DNA of 64,000 bases. Source: Lumbricus terrestris (lineage: Eukaryota; Annelida; Clitellata; Crassiclitellata; Lumbricidae). Under the pieces are notes generated by a model. The model was not told the origin of the DNA. It did not search any database and saw only the letters and a program-made list of their open reading frames with translations. Each line of letters opens with the position of its first letter. Within the stretch, counting starts at the first letter, position 1. The position numbers and the translations under genes are program-made. The DNA is taken from assembly GCA_949752735.1 (NCBI GenBank), contig OX457036.1:13920516-13984515 (forward strand), in the 5' to 3' direction. Of the stretch, positions 1-14,166 are shown piece by piece.

Positions 1-1160
1 CACATGACTCAGTACTATCCATGAAACAACGTATGGTCAATGTATGTCAGGTCATGTTAGGTTAGGGGCCAAGGTCATGATCAGGTCGCGCCAGGAGATG
101 TATTAGGCCAGGTCTGTAAAGTCGTCTTGAAGTTATGTTTTGGTGAGGCGATTGCAGGCAGTGCGTTTTACGGTATCACTTGTCTCACCATAGGTAGCGG
201 AAGGTCATTTGACCTGCGTATTTTGCTCTTGACCGACATAACGACCTGCTTAAACAGTCCATGTAACTTTTAATATCTTCTTTACTTTTAACTTCATCGA
301 CCTGCTGAATAACTCCCACGACCTTTATGCGACCTGTTGAAATTGTCTTCATGGCGCCGACCCTCGTTTTACCAGAAAAAATCGGGAACTGCGCGAATAA
401 TTCAGGACTATAATTTTATTATTACGATAGGGTTCCGAAATGGCAAACCTAAGTTTCAAAACTTATTCTAACTTGAAAATGAAATAAGTGAGCTAAGGTA
501 AATAAATTTTTTTATTGAAAATTGATGGTGACCAAATTATTTTCTATGGCTGAAAACGTCCCGGAACGTCGTTCCAGAGCACTCCTTACGACAAAGTACT
601 GAACCTACATGTAGATGTTGTAGACTAAGTTGAAGTGAGAAAAGCTCATTGACTATCATCTAAAGAGATCAAAATAATGGTCACAGTTCACGGGCTGATA
701 CGAGGAGCTCTTGGTAACTACATGCAGATCAGTCATCAGAGATACTTTTGGTAAACATTCAGGTTACTATTTTCTAGGCTACACTGCGCCATTTCAGAAT
801 ATTTGCATGATGTGTTTCCAACCCAAATAAAAAAAGAACAGATGAAAATGCAAGACAACAGCACTACATAATTTTTCTCATTGTTATTATATTATTGCCA
901 GTAGTGTTAATATTGCTAAAAATTAAATGCAATTGGCATTGCCTCACATCTTATAGCAAAGGCCTACCTTAAGATTTTTGCTAAATGACCAACTTCATAA
1001 AGATTTAGGTTTCTGAATGAACTGACTGAAAGGTATGTAGGGCATTGAATAGATGAAACATTTGACTGTATGACAGATATTGCAATTTTTAGTTGTCTTA
1101 GAATAAGAGAAGACCAGTCTCTCAAGTTGGGCCTACTCTTTAAAAGACGGCTGAGCCTAT
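1..1160. other. No gene recognised
   Basis: Mixed unique sequence without splice-bounded open frames or familiar repeats, apart from a GAAT tail at 1164-1192. The stretch 3571-3960, downstream of gene A, is likewise empty. Confidence 0.5.
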
Positions 1161-1249
1161 GATGCATTCATTCATTCATTCGGACATTTATGGAACTTCG
1201 ATCTATGATGTGAGGTGTAATGACTTCATTTTCTCAATATCGGCATCTG

Positions 1250-3570
1250 AATCCGGGTAGCATGGCTAGTCCGCTTCTCGCTTTCCGATCTGCAAACTTA
1301 GACACGTATATGCATGCATTCACATTACCCACGCATGCGCTCTTAGCTCTAAAGTAGCGATTTATAAATTTGTAGTTTTCTGTTTCGATAACTGTATACA
1401 CTGACAGTAGACCTTTGCAGTCAGTGTGCTCGTGTTCTTGCTGAGTCAACTAGGGAGCAAGGGAAGTCGAATCTGGAAGCAAATACCATCACTGGAAGGC
1501 AGGGCACTTTTCAAATCAAGTCTGTCATTTTTTATATACAATCCTCATGCATACGATCAAGAGCTACAAGGCAAAATTGGTTTCATGGGCTAAAAATGTA
1601 TACAAAATTCAAATAGAGACAATTATTGTAGCCATTTAAATGTGTATAACATAAACTGCAATACAGAAAATTTGTGGGAGCAAAGTTTAATTTTAAGGTG
1701 TTTTAAACTGTTTGTTATAATAAGGGAATAGTTAAATAATAAAATTTCAATTGTAGGCTACATGAACTAATGTTGAACAATCCGCAGTCCAAAGATAACC
1801 TAAGAAACACATAAATCATTACTAGCAAGTTGCATCTATTTAGATTTTGGAACCATATCCCCAATTACCGCAACCGTTACTGAAGTACATGGATATAAGC
1901 TCAAACCATAACAATCAACCTAGCAATACGATCGATCGACCCAATTCCCTGCAAAGACATAGACCGTGTACAACATCTAGAGATTAATGCAAATTTTTAC
2001 AAAGTGCTGAATTATGACAGGCGAGGAAGAGAATAAATTCGCTCCCTCCTATTCCCATGGCCGCTCAGCACTAAGAAGACAACCTTCAAAGCAAACGTGA
2101 ACCTATCTCTGGACCACTGGGCGACCACAGCCATGACCCCAGTGGCCATGGAGCTCACCAGATAACCCCACCAGCCAGTGGACAGCCTCACAAGACCGTC
2201 TTTCCCCTACCACCCGGGACATTGTCCACCGCCCGGCTCTCCCCGGCGGCCTCGCAGTCCCTCGCCGGTCAGAGCCTCCTCCATCGCCGGTCGCGGGATG
2301 CCATCTGTGTCTCCCATAGGGATAGAACGATGAAACGTTGACGGTGTTTTGTCATTGTTCAGCCGGGACCGTTGAGGATATCCGTATGGCGGTCATAACC
2401 AACTCCTCTGCCACCGCCTGTCACAGCCAGAACGCCATGACACCCAGTTAAAGAACGACGCTCGGGGGTCACTCTTCTCTTTGCGTATTGATCCAAGAAC
2501 GCGGGCGTTTTCGCGTGTACATCCACGTACACGTTCACAAGCACACATATACACAAACAAACATACATACATACATACATGCACACATACATGCATACAT
2601 ACATACATACATACATACATACATACAGACATACATACATACATACATACATACATACATACATACATACATACATACATGCTTACTTACTAACATACAT
2701 AACCTACATACATACATACATACATACATACATACATACATACATACATACATACATACATACATACATACATACATACATACATACATACATACATACA
2801 TACATACATACATACATACATACATACATACATACAGACATACATACATACATACATACATACATACATACATGCTTACTTACTAACATACATAACCTAC
2901 ATACATACATACATACATACATACATACATACATACATACATACATACATACATACATACATACATACATACATACATACATACATACATACATACATAC
3001 ATACATACATACATACATACATACATACATACATACATACATACATACATGCATGCGTAGGAGTACCTATGTATTCTTGACCTCGGCAGCAGCTGGGTTT
3101 GGTTAGCCAGCCGTCTGTCTCGCTCTCAGATGTGCAAACATTAATTTTGTCCTACGCTATAACTACAATGTATTGATTAACGATTTAGAAATGTGAAGCT
3201 TTAGATGACGAATACAATAACTGACATTGTTGTACGGTCAGTGCCTTCATGCTGGTTGAGATGACTAGAGGAAGTCGAATCTGGAAACAAATATTATTCG
3301 TGGAAAGTAGACCACCGTCATAATCAAATCCGTCAGTTTTAAATCACGCCGCTTAACATCAAGAAGTTCAAGGCCAGTTTATCATGAAGGGCTGAAAATG
3401 TGAACAATATTTTGAATGGAGATTAAATTAAGATAATTGTCTAAATGCAATGTTAATTGCAGTATAAACTAATCGTGAAAACAAGTTACTAAATTTCAGT
3501 GTTCTTGGAAATTCTAGTTGTCAGCGAATAGCTAAATAATAAAGTGTCAATTATTGTGGAATTATGTTAC
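1250..3570 (+). repeat. Diverged direct-repeat pair around the CATA array
   Basis: About 1250-1780 and 3098-3570 share GAAGTCGAATCTGGAA, ATCAAGTC, GGCTGAAAATGT and AATTGCAGTA phrases in the same order. Between them, 1781-2550 shows no gene. Confidence 0.55.
2556..3054. repeat. CATA microsatellite with higher-order copy
   Basis: About 500 bp of CATA units. The interruption GCTTACTTACTAACATACAT followed by AACCTACATA occurs at 2681 and again at 2874, showing a duplication of about 193 bp. Confidence 0.9.
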
Positions 3571-3981
3571 AACCCGACCGGAATATTTAAGGCTTAAAAT
3601 TTCGTTATTCATGAATAGATATAGGCCTTCCCCAAAAATTTTAATAATTGCTTTTAGCTAATACTGTTTATGATCGCTGCCCTGGACACATCAAGTCATA
3701 TTATAGGCCTACACCTTTTGCTCGTACCAATAACATAGGTCTACTTGTTTGCATGAAAATGTGCAAGACCAAAACAATATTCTTCCAGATATTCGTTCCC
3801 TGCTCTTCCGCCAGGTGTTTAAATCTGTAACTTTGCAACCACATTCAACGAGGAGGAGTCCAATAACTTTTATAAGATTACCCTTGTGTAACTTTGAAAT
3901 ACACGCGAGTGTGTTCTACCTGATCACTAACTGGGCCATTGTTTAAAAGCCATGTTTTTTCCCAACGTCCAATCTGTAGCA

Positions 3982-3987
3982 TTTATT
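3982..3987 (-). promoter_or_regulatory. Candidate polyadenylation signal of gene A
   Basis: AATAAA on the minus strand about 355 nt after the gene A stop is the first canonical hexamer I noticed downstream. Assignment is by position only. Confidence 0.35.
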
Positions 3988-4341
3988 CCCAGTTTTTCAC
4001 ATAACATATAGGCTATGTAGTTAGACGTGATGCATTTTTTCAAATGAATTCATTGTCTGCCTTGCGGGACCTTTCTGCTCCCTTTGGGCTACCCCCTGGT
4101 GAAACAGATAAATCTCAGGAAAACATCTGTTGTAATTGCGACCTTCATAATTGTGCTGTTTACCGATGAACAAGTGCAAGTGGTCAATCCAAAATTGAGA
4201 AGTCATCGTTAATTAAAATAGAGAATACCTTATTAATCAAATATGACTAATTACTATTATAGCGCGGGCAGACTCACGACACGTTAAACGAATAATTCGT
4301 GTTGATTGTCACTCAAATAAAAAGAAATGATCATTGTTTGT

Positions 4342-4547
4342 TCATAACGCGTTCTGTCGATTGCAGTTTAGAGTTTGCTGTCTATTCCCTGTCGAGATCC
4401 GGCTGTTTGGTTGGACTAGGCCAACGACATCCAGGACTGCTATGATGGACAACACGAGACCAACAAACGCAGCGGCGATAGCTCCGACTTTTGATGCGCC
4501 TTTTGCTTCTGTCGTGTGCATGGCCATGTAGCCATCAGAACGATTGT
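4342..4547 (-). CDS. Gene A exon 14: transmembrane helix and C-terminus
   Basis: The acceptor (TTTGAAG) enters in phase 1. The exon reads [20 protein letters not shown], then a hydrophobic helix [20 protein letters not shown], a tail of about 30 residues rich in Asn, Arg and Gln, and a TGA at 4342-4344. The layout implies a single-pass type I protein with a short cytoplasmic tail lacking any obvious signalling motif. Gene B exon 49836-49999 has the same design (TEAEGGPALGIF). Confidence 0.75.
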
Positions 4548-7500
4548 CTTCAAAAAAAATTAATTATTGAAATAGAGCATTAGTCTGTTGAGTCCAAGAC
4601 AATCACGTAGCCTACGTACATGTAAGCATTTATGTGAAGTACATAGCATGGGCGGAGTTTGGTTTTCTTTTGGGGGGGGGGGTAAAAACTTGGTTCAGAA
4701 CGAGCGGCGCCGTCAATATTTTCTCGTGTTGGCCCAAAAAAGTTAATGACCTTTTTTAGTCATTTGGTTGAAAGTTCTTTGAGGGGCTAAGCCCGAAAAA
4801 AATACATTTTCACGGTAAAAACATGAATCAGGGACTTCCTGGGGCTTAGCCCCCCCTAGCCCCTGATAAACTCCACCCATGGTGCATAGAGTCTAAGCAT
4901 GCACTGGGTTATCAGGCTATTAACACCACGTTCTTTAGGAGCGCCAGAAAGATTCGCTTGCAGATGCCATTTGACTAGCCATGAAAGTCACTGTAACTAA
5001 AGAAGTCTAGTGTTTCTTATGAAAAAGAGGTTGGTAACCGTGGATTCCTTACGCAAATATCTCATTTTGATATGATTATGCAAATTTCTCTTCAAAGTAT
5101 TTTTTCAGCATTGTAGTAGACCCAGTTGTAAACAAGAATGCCCTTATTTCGCTATATTTAAATTGACAGCAATAGAAATTGCGAAGAAATCATTTGAGAT
5201 GAAAGGTCATTTGAAATCAACTGCACCTGCAACTGTACCCGATGTCATGTCATAGAAATAAAGCCAAATAACATTGACATTTTGAAGACTTGAAACTGAG
5301 ATGATGTTATAATCAATGATCATTGATCGACAAAAGCCTTTATTTAACGACGTATGCTATAAAATAAAATAAAATTATGACTGACCCATCCCCTGCGAGG
5401 GATTAATTCCAGTCGGAAGGAAAAGAAGAAAAAGAATGCTATAAAAATTATAATGACGGACTTACATGGACATCTTGGCACATTCGGAATCCAGAGTCCA
5501 GTGGGACCACAAACTGACACAAGGCTGGACTGACCAGTTTCCATTGCGATTCCTTCTTCACAGGAAACGTGAACAGTTGTTCCCACAGAAGTGGCCGAGG
5601 TGTTTGTCGCGTAGAATAACAACGGCATACAAGTGATTGCTAGACGAAAATGAAATAAGCACAGCCAGCATTCAATGTTAATGTACTCTGAAGTCCGAAC
5701 TCTGCTAAGTAAGTAAGTAAATTGATAGCACCACCTGCTAGTAGTAAAGGTGCTGATCTGCTATTTTTAAATTTAGCATTTTAACTTACCAACAACTTGA
5801 ATTCGCGTTTATTATTATTAATCAAATCTGAAACGCATCAGTATATGGTTTCAAATCAATGGACGGTTGATTATCAGTTATCACGTGAGTCGAATGTAGC
5901 TGTCGACAGCCATGCAGGGCGCCCAACCATCACGTCCTAATTTTACCAACACCGTCTGCTGAATAGAAGGGTGCGGAGTTGATCTTTAGGGGGTGGGGTG
6001 GCGGGATTGGATTCTGCGTCCAGGTTGACCTTCTGCTCTTCATGATTACATAACCTCTGCTAATTATATTTTTTCTTCGTCTTCCTATTTGAATATTAAT
6101 ACGCAGCTTACTTTCTTTAACAATTCGGCTGTTCTAGAGACTTATCATAACAGCAAAAGACCACCAGTGGCGGCGACAGGATTTCACTTTTGTGGGGCTG
6201 AACTGCTGCGGGAAAATTTTCCATTTCCAGCCGCGAAAATTTCTGACGACCTCTTTTTTTAGTCATTTGGTCTAAATCTCCTGCATAATCATGGTTTTCA
6301 GTTTTTAGGGGACTGAGGCAAGAAAATTTTCATTTTTACATGCAAAAAATGGATGGCCTTATGGGGGGCTTAGCCCCTAGACCCCCTAGCCCCCTAGCGC
6401 CGCTACTGAAGACCACGGGAAGAAGTCGTTAGCGGAGTCGACAGACTATATATATCGTAATTTGAACTTACGTCGACAACCCTTGACACGGTTGAAAGCG
6501 GCGTTCCTCGTCTTCCAAGACCCGTTTTGAGTGCAGGTGACGGTTATGTTGTAACAGTCTCTTGCCAACCAGAAGCCGTCAATACATACATACGTTATTT
6601 CATCAGTATAATAGTTTCCCACTGGAGAATCAGACGAAACCGTCTTGAATGCATTATTGAATCCAAAGTTGGAAGGACAGCTCACCGCTAAAATAAACAC
6701 GAATAGGACTACACACTCTCTATTAACAAAAGCTAAATTAAACTGAACTTAATTGCCTACAGGGAGGTTAGAGAACAAAATGCTTGTACGATATGAGCTG
6801 CAAGATGTTGCCGTTGCCTAGTAGGTCTAATTTCCTTTGTGTTTAAGTTATTCTGTTTCTTTGCTTAATGGTGAAGGTTTTTCCGTTTTTCCGTTTTTCA
6901 GGCAATCCTAATTAAGCAAGACTGTTCTTCCATTTGGCATAAATATTTTGCATCCTGAGAAGCTGTTGGTCCACCATTTCTTTGAGTGCAATGCCAATTT
7001 CAGTGTATTTGCACAGGAAAAATTGATTGGTTGATAGTCGCCAAATTTTTACTAGAATAAAAAGAGGGATAAAAGTCTTCAATTTTTTTATCCAAATTAT
7101 CACCGGACAAACTCCTAGACCTGCACATAAGATAAGGCACCGCTGTCAGTATAAAAATATTATAAAACGTCAATAGAAAGCAATCATTATTAAAGTAGGC
7201 CTAGGTCAAACAAGGGTGAAACGGTTGAAAGTCTAAGTTCATAATTATACAGGGTGCGCCCAAAAAAAGACCCCCTAGGTGTTTTGCCAATATTTTGACC
7301 AAAAGTAAGAATTTCCAAATGAAATTTTACAGGCTTATAGACAATTCATATTTACACATTATGGCCAGATTTCATCAAAATATTTCAAACAGAACAAAAG
7401 TTACGTCACTTTTAGTGAGGACACCCACCGTTTTTTTACGATTCAAAAACGAAACGCAAAAAAAATTAGGTATTTTGCCAATATCTTGACTAAAAGTAAG

Positions 7501-10500
7501 AATTTTGAAATGAAATTTTACAGGCTTAAAGACAATTCATATCTGCACATGGTGCTCAGATTTCATCAAAATATTTCAAATAGGACAAAAGTTATACCAC
7601 TTTTAGTGACGCCACCTACCGTTTTTTGACGATTAAATAATGAAACACAACAAAAAGTGACAAAAACACGATTTTATTAAGTCTCATCTCAAATAACTGT
7701 TGTCAAATGAACTTGGTAGTGCTTCACAACGTGTGTTCAATGTGCCTACCACCAGTGCCAAAACTTCTTTTGAGTCTCTTTGCAAAGTTCTTGTTGGACC
7801 TATTGATTAATCTGACAGATCCAAAAAAATTCCTTATTTACCAATTTGACTGTCATCTTGCTAAGTGACTTCTCAGTGACGCGCAGCTACCCTAGTACCG
7901 TGCTTCTTTTTTAAATAGTAATAATAATGATCATCTGGCATTATCAAGGCTATATGACACCAATTATTTGATATGAGAAAAAAATCGTATTTTTGTTACT
8001 TTTTTGTTGCGTTTCGTTTTTGAATCGTCAAAAAACGGTGGGTGACCTCCCTAAAAGTGGCATAACTTTTGTTCTGTTGGAAATATTTTGAATGAATCTG
8101 ACCATCATGTGCAGATATGAATTGTCTTTAAGCCCATAAAATTTCATTTCGATATTCTTACTTTTGGCCAAGATATTGGCCTGAATAATGCGATTGGTTT
8201 TTTGTTACTTTTGGTTGCGTCGCGTTTTTAAAGCGTCAAAAAACGATGGATGACCTCACTAAAAGTGGTGTAACTTTTGTTGCGTTTGAAATATTTTGAT
8301 GAAATCTGGCCATAATGTGTAAATATGAATTGTCTATAAGCCTGTAAAATTTCATTTCAAATTTCTTACTTCTGGTCAAGATATTGGCAAAAAACCTAGG
8401 GGCGGTCTTTTTTTGGCGCACCCTGTACAGTTTAAGGGGAAATTAACAGTATTTGGGCCTATATTGGACCAACCGTAGGACGTCATGATGAAGATTATGA
8501 ATAACAAATCAAACTATCAGCATAATAATATTACCCACTTACGTCCACAGGTGAAATTGTTCGGGAACCATTCCCCGGATGACATGCAAGTCACAGATTT
8601 TTTAAAGCTGGCGGAATAGTTCGTGGCACAAGCAGAAACGTCGCCAATTGATGAGTAAGAAGCGTTTGAAGACGCACATGTCATTGAATGAAGCGATCTC
8701 AGTTTGTACCCGGGTTCGCAGCTAATTCCGACCACAGCTCCAACAGATGTCTCGTTTGACGACGGCAAAACGTGCGGAGTTGCAAGCAATGATGGACAGT
8801 TGATTACTGTACAGGCAAGAGTGGAAAAATTGCAACTGCAACAACTCTAATTTGTATTTTGTAGTCTTATATTTTCATAGAGTTATGAAAGAATAATTTT
8901 AACTTCTATAAGTTACATGCTTAATAATTATGGTCACCATTGACAAGCTTGCTTTTAAAAAGTGCCACCAACATTGCTCAAAGAAAATCATTATTAGACT
9001 CAGTGAGTTTCATTTAATAATCTTTACAATGTTTCATCTTAACCGTTAGCCTATTCCCTGGTTTTTGCGATGAAGACTTGATAGTCTTAACTAAGGTCGT
9101 GCTTCAGAACTACTTTTCAACCTGAGTTTCACACGTAAAATTGTGTTGTCACCTCTTACCGTTATCGGTGCTTTTTAGCATCAGCCGACATTACATGTAG
9201 CCCATAATATTATAGGTCTAAGTAGGCCTAATATTGAAATTGACATTTTAAAGGCCTAACTGTTTGAGCACTGCGTATTATTGTATAATTGAATTACATT
9301 GGCTAAAATGAAAGTAAAAAATGTGCATGGTGTAGGACAAGTGAATACAATATTGTGAATACAATAAAAAAAATCGTGACACCGGTAGGCTAATCGTTGC
9401 GAGACAAAGTAACCAACCGCTCGTGGACCAATTCAAGGACACAGACCGCACTGTTGGAGTAACATTTCCTAAGGCGTATACCGCCCAGACTTTCCCTCAA
9501 CCACAGGTGTTATAAGCAGGTGCTGAATTGAAAAGAAATGCTTCCTTTTCAGTGCTTCGTGACATTGGCAAGTATTGTCATTCATTCATTCATTCGGATA
9601 TTTATATAGCGCTCCTTCAAGTAAAAAACTACTCAGAGGCGCTCCAAACTCCAGCGCGCCCCAAAAAGTTTTAAGTTTCGTCGCTCAAATTCTTCGATTA
9701 AAACTAGTAACATTTAGCCAAAAATTCGGTGAATTTAAACAAAACACCAAAACTGACCGTCGCATTCGCCATTGATGACTGACCACTGTTGCCCATCACA
9801 GAATGACCAGCTACCACTGGACAGTTGACCGTGAAAGCGATATCCTTCGTGACAAGCATAGTTCACCGTTGTTCCGTTTGTAGCCAACCACGTATCGGCA
9901 GACGCAAAGCTGATCTGAGGCACGGGAGGACAACGATTGTCTGTAAAGAGTAGAGGCAAAAAAAATGTCACTGCTAATTTCTCATCAAGAGCTTGAAGAA
10001 GGCAGGAAATTAAGAACATGAGCTTTTGTCACACGGGTTTGTAACTTAAATATAAATCTTAGTTTTATTTTGTACATGATTACTAGTATAATTAGAGCTT
10101 TGGTGTGAAGAAAATGTGTTTGATCCCAAAACGTAGTAGGCTAGTTAAAAATTGTCAATTTTCCAGGGAAAGTGCCTCCTCTTGCTCCTATCTGTGAAAT
10201 CCCATGAAAGAGTAGTGGTTTTGACTTCAATACATTGCTTCTTGTGTTGTAGTTTATGCTGGAATTTGCTATTTACTGATTAAATCCAGTATAGAGAGTA
10301 AGAGAGTAAGGTCACGTTTCCATTAATATTAAAAGCGTTTACTCTGATGACCATTGTGAACAATTATTGCCTGAATCATACCTATCTAAAAACTATCCGA
10401 CTAAATAATTTTGTCTTTAAGATTTGTCGGTGAACCATGATATTAAAATATAGGCTAGGTCTACTTACCGACCGTATATCCAGATAGCAATTAAAATTTG

Positions 10501-13500
10501 GCCTGCTTTAGATGAGACATTTTAGTATGTAGGCCTAGTTATTAAATCGGAACTTCAAGTCTAGACTTACAGTCGCACGCTGTGACGTTTCGTAGCCAAT
10601 ATCCGCTTCCGGTACACGTGACCACATCCCTCGTTTCTCCATTTTCGAATCGGAGACCATCAAGGCATTTGTAAAGAACAGAAGTTCCGTATGGATAGGT
10701 TCCATCGGATGCGGTGGAAAGCTGACAGATGATTGTGGAAGAACTGGTGGAGGTTCCTTGCAAGTAATTGCTATTAAATTTAACACAACTGATTTATAAT
10801 ATGGGATGACACACATGCGTACTGTAAAGTTGGCATTAGCTATAGCTGGTTTTAAAGTGGACTAACGTTGAAGGACCTGCAAGGAGTGTCGGATTAATTA
10901 TTAGGCATATATTTTACGAGCTTGAAAGTTCATAACATAGTGCTATAATAATTGTGAGGTATCTGAGTCCATGTTGCTGCTAAGTATAGCCTACGTGATG
11001 ATGGCAATTTGTATAGGACTATGGCCTATAGGCCTACATCGATTAACACATAGCAAACGTTATGTTAAACCTAAACGAATGTTAGCCTAACTAAACGAGG
11101 AATAGGCTTAGGCCTAGGTTAAAGCATTAAGATACAAAACTCCGTCACAAACAGACCGGATTACAACCAAAACCAATGGAGATTTAAATATTATGCTCCG
11201 GCGATCAAACACAAAAAATGTCAAACTTTCTTTACAAACCAGGACTATTAACTATTAACTAGATAATTCATGTCCATCACCGAATGCCAATGACAGCATA
11301 AAATTTATTGCATTGTATTGTATTGTATTGCATATAAGCATTTATAAAGCACCTCTTGCAGACAGACTAGCTATTCAGAGTGACAGCCCCCTAGGAAATC
11401 AAAAAGACTTCAAGAAGCGAAGAGCTGAAGATGACACCCCCAATAAGATCTTACTACGGATAGTGGGAGGGAGGTCATTCCACATAGAAGGGCCTACAAT
11501 GGCAATGTGGCCTACTATTAGTGTGGCCTACTATTAGTGTGACCTACTATTAGCGTGACCTACTATAGTGTGACCTACTATAAGTGTGACCTACTATTAG
11601 TGTGACCTACTATTAGTGTGACCTACTATTAGTGTGACCTACTGTTAGTGTGACCTACTATTAGTGTGGCCTACTATTAGTGACGATGGTAAAAATTCTA
11701 TAAATTTACTATTGCGTTCGGAGTGATACGTGTTGATAAAAAATAATTATATCAATCAAATCTAAAAGAGTTTGTCTTCATATCTGTCGACGCTTCTAAG
11801 CATAATATGGTTTCATATCTTTATTTGATACTAGCTGAGGTACCCGGCGTTGCCGGGAGATTTAGGATTCGATCCGCTACGGCCACAGCCCCACCCTACC
11901 ACACTCCGACCTCTACCGGTACGCGACCCAATAAATGTAGGTTTGACGAAAATTTCCACATCCACCCTACCCCTCCACCCCAACCCCTCCCACCCCCATC
12001 CCACACCACCCCCACCCCATCCACCCCAACCCCTCCCACCCCATCCCACCTCACATCACCCCACCCCTCCACCCCATCCCACCCCACCCCACTCCTCCAC
12101 CCCCAACCCTCCCATCCCCACCCCCACTCCATTCCCCATCCATCCCAACCCTCCAACCTCCACCCCCCCACCTCCCCACCCCAAACCCCCACCACTCGAC
12201 CCCAGGCCATCCCACCCCACCCCTCATCTCCATCCCACCCCTCAACCTTTACCCCACCCCTCGAAGCCCACCCCGCCAACCCCAACTCCATCCCCACCCC
12301 TCCACCCCCCCTACCATCCCACCCTCCCTCACCCCGCCTCTTCCGGTAAGCGACCCGTGAAATCCGTATTTGCAAAAGAGATAACGTTAGACACCTTTAA
12401 AACGGTGAAATTGACTCCTTTTATATGTTGCAAGCGATTGAAAATTTATGGCGAAAATCAGTGTTTTTGACCCCCCGCACCCTGGCCCCCCTGGTGGTAG
12501 AGATTTGCCAACCACTGATCCGGGGGGTTCTGATGGACCTCTATCTAGGAAAAAAATTTCAAACCAATAGCTGCGTTTTTTTGAAAAAAATGGGGGGTTT
12601 CGCCCCACCCACCCTGGCCCCCATAGTGGCAGGGAATCGCCAACCTCTCGCCTTTGCGCCTCGTCCCGAGGACCTACAAGTAGTGAAGGTTTGGAGTGAA
12701 AGCTCAAAAACTGTGAGCGTGCATTCTGGACAAATATACCCACATACATAGCCAAGTCCTTTCTTTTAGATATAGATTTAGAGAGATCTCAATGTTAATC
12801 TAATCAAAGACCTATCTCATAATCTCCGTTAACATTCAGAGCCCTTCGACTCCGTCATACTTGCGTGATCTTTGCTGTCCAGTCTCTGACGTTGCAGCTC
12901 GTCGTGTACTTCGCTCTTCGGCTAGGGGTGAGCTTCTAGTACCGCGGGCTCGCTTAGCTATTAAGCAGCGCCGTGCTTTCTCGGTCGTGGGACCTAACTA
13001 ACTGTCTGGAACGACCTCCCGGTCACGCTTAGCTCTCTACTTGTGGTCCATCCGACTGGGTTCTACAAGTCTCTCAAGTCTCTTTTCTTTGTTCGTGGCT
13101 GGGCTGGGAGCGCCTCTGAGTATCTTCTTGAAGGAGCGCTATATAAATGCTCTGAATGAATGAATGTTACAGTAGTTACCAATGCAGTCTTCCAAAGTCT
13201 CATTCCACTGAGCCAGTCCCCAATGGACTTTCATCAACGCATTCCAGAATTCTTCGTGAGGCTCTTGTCGGGGAAACTGAAACCGCTGAAGCAGACTGCA
13301 ACCACCACCGTACCAACCACCGTACCATCCAAAGTACCAACCAAAGTACCGGAAGTACTGAGACTGCAGTTGGATGCCGTGTTGAGTTTCGGACAATATT
13401 GTACTAAACAAACAATAATCAATATGTTCGTCGAAAATCAAATGAATTGCTAAGACTAATCTCTAATAATTAGTCAGAAGAAGATGAGTAGGGCCTTTCC

Positions 13501-13922
13501 AGACTTTTGATTTTATGTTAGGCGTTAGTGAAGTCCCTGAGGGATCCTGTATACTTCGGGGCAAAAAACTTCTGATTTGATTTTTCATCCAGGTCTTTTT
13601 AAAATTAATTTTTGGATCCACTGTCTAGCAAGTTAAATAGGAAACAAGCAAAGGTAGACAACGCCCAATCGTGCCTAAAACTTTCAAACACCGAGCTGTT
13701 CGAAACATATAGCCTATGTTGCAGTGCTTAAGTTTGTTTACAATCGAAATTGATAATAATTATATGTTTATAGCACCGGTGAGAGAGATTAGTCTTATAG
13801 CAATTCATTTGAGAGATAAAGGAGAGAAAAGAGAGGGGACATGGAGACGATAAAGAGAACATAATAGATAGAGGAGAGAGAAGAGAGAGAAGAGAGAGAG
13901 AGAGGAGAGGAGAGGAGGGAGT

Positions 13923-14014
<92 letters not shown>

Positions 14015-14072
14015 GATGGGAAGAGAGAGAGGAAGAGAGAGGGAGGGAGTGAAGAGAGAGAGTAAGAGAGAT

Positions 14073-14166
<94 letters not shown>

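Noticed and set aside
2488..3106. Long frames of repeating Tyr-Ile-His-Thr or Met-Tyr-Val-Cys (also at 19.3, 52.5 and 63.2 kb)
   Set aside because: Pure translation of CATA/TATG microsatellites. Open in several frames at once, with no splice or start context.
11807..12470. 180- and 206-codon Pro/His/Ser-rich frames
   Set aside because: Composition of a CCACCCC tract within a dispersed repeat; all frames are open for the same reason.
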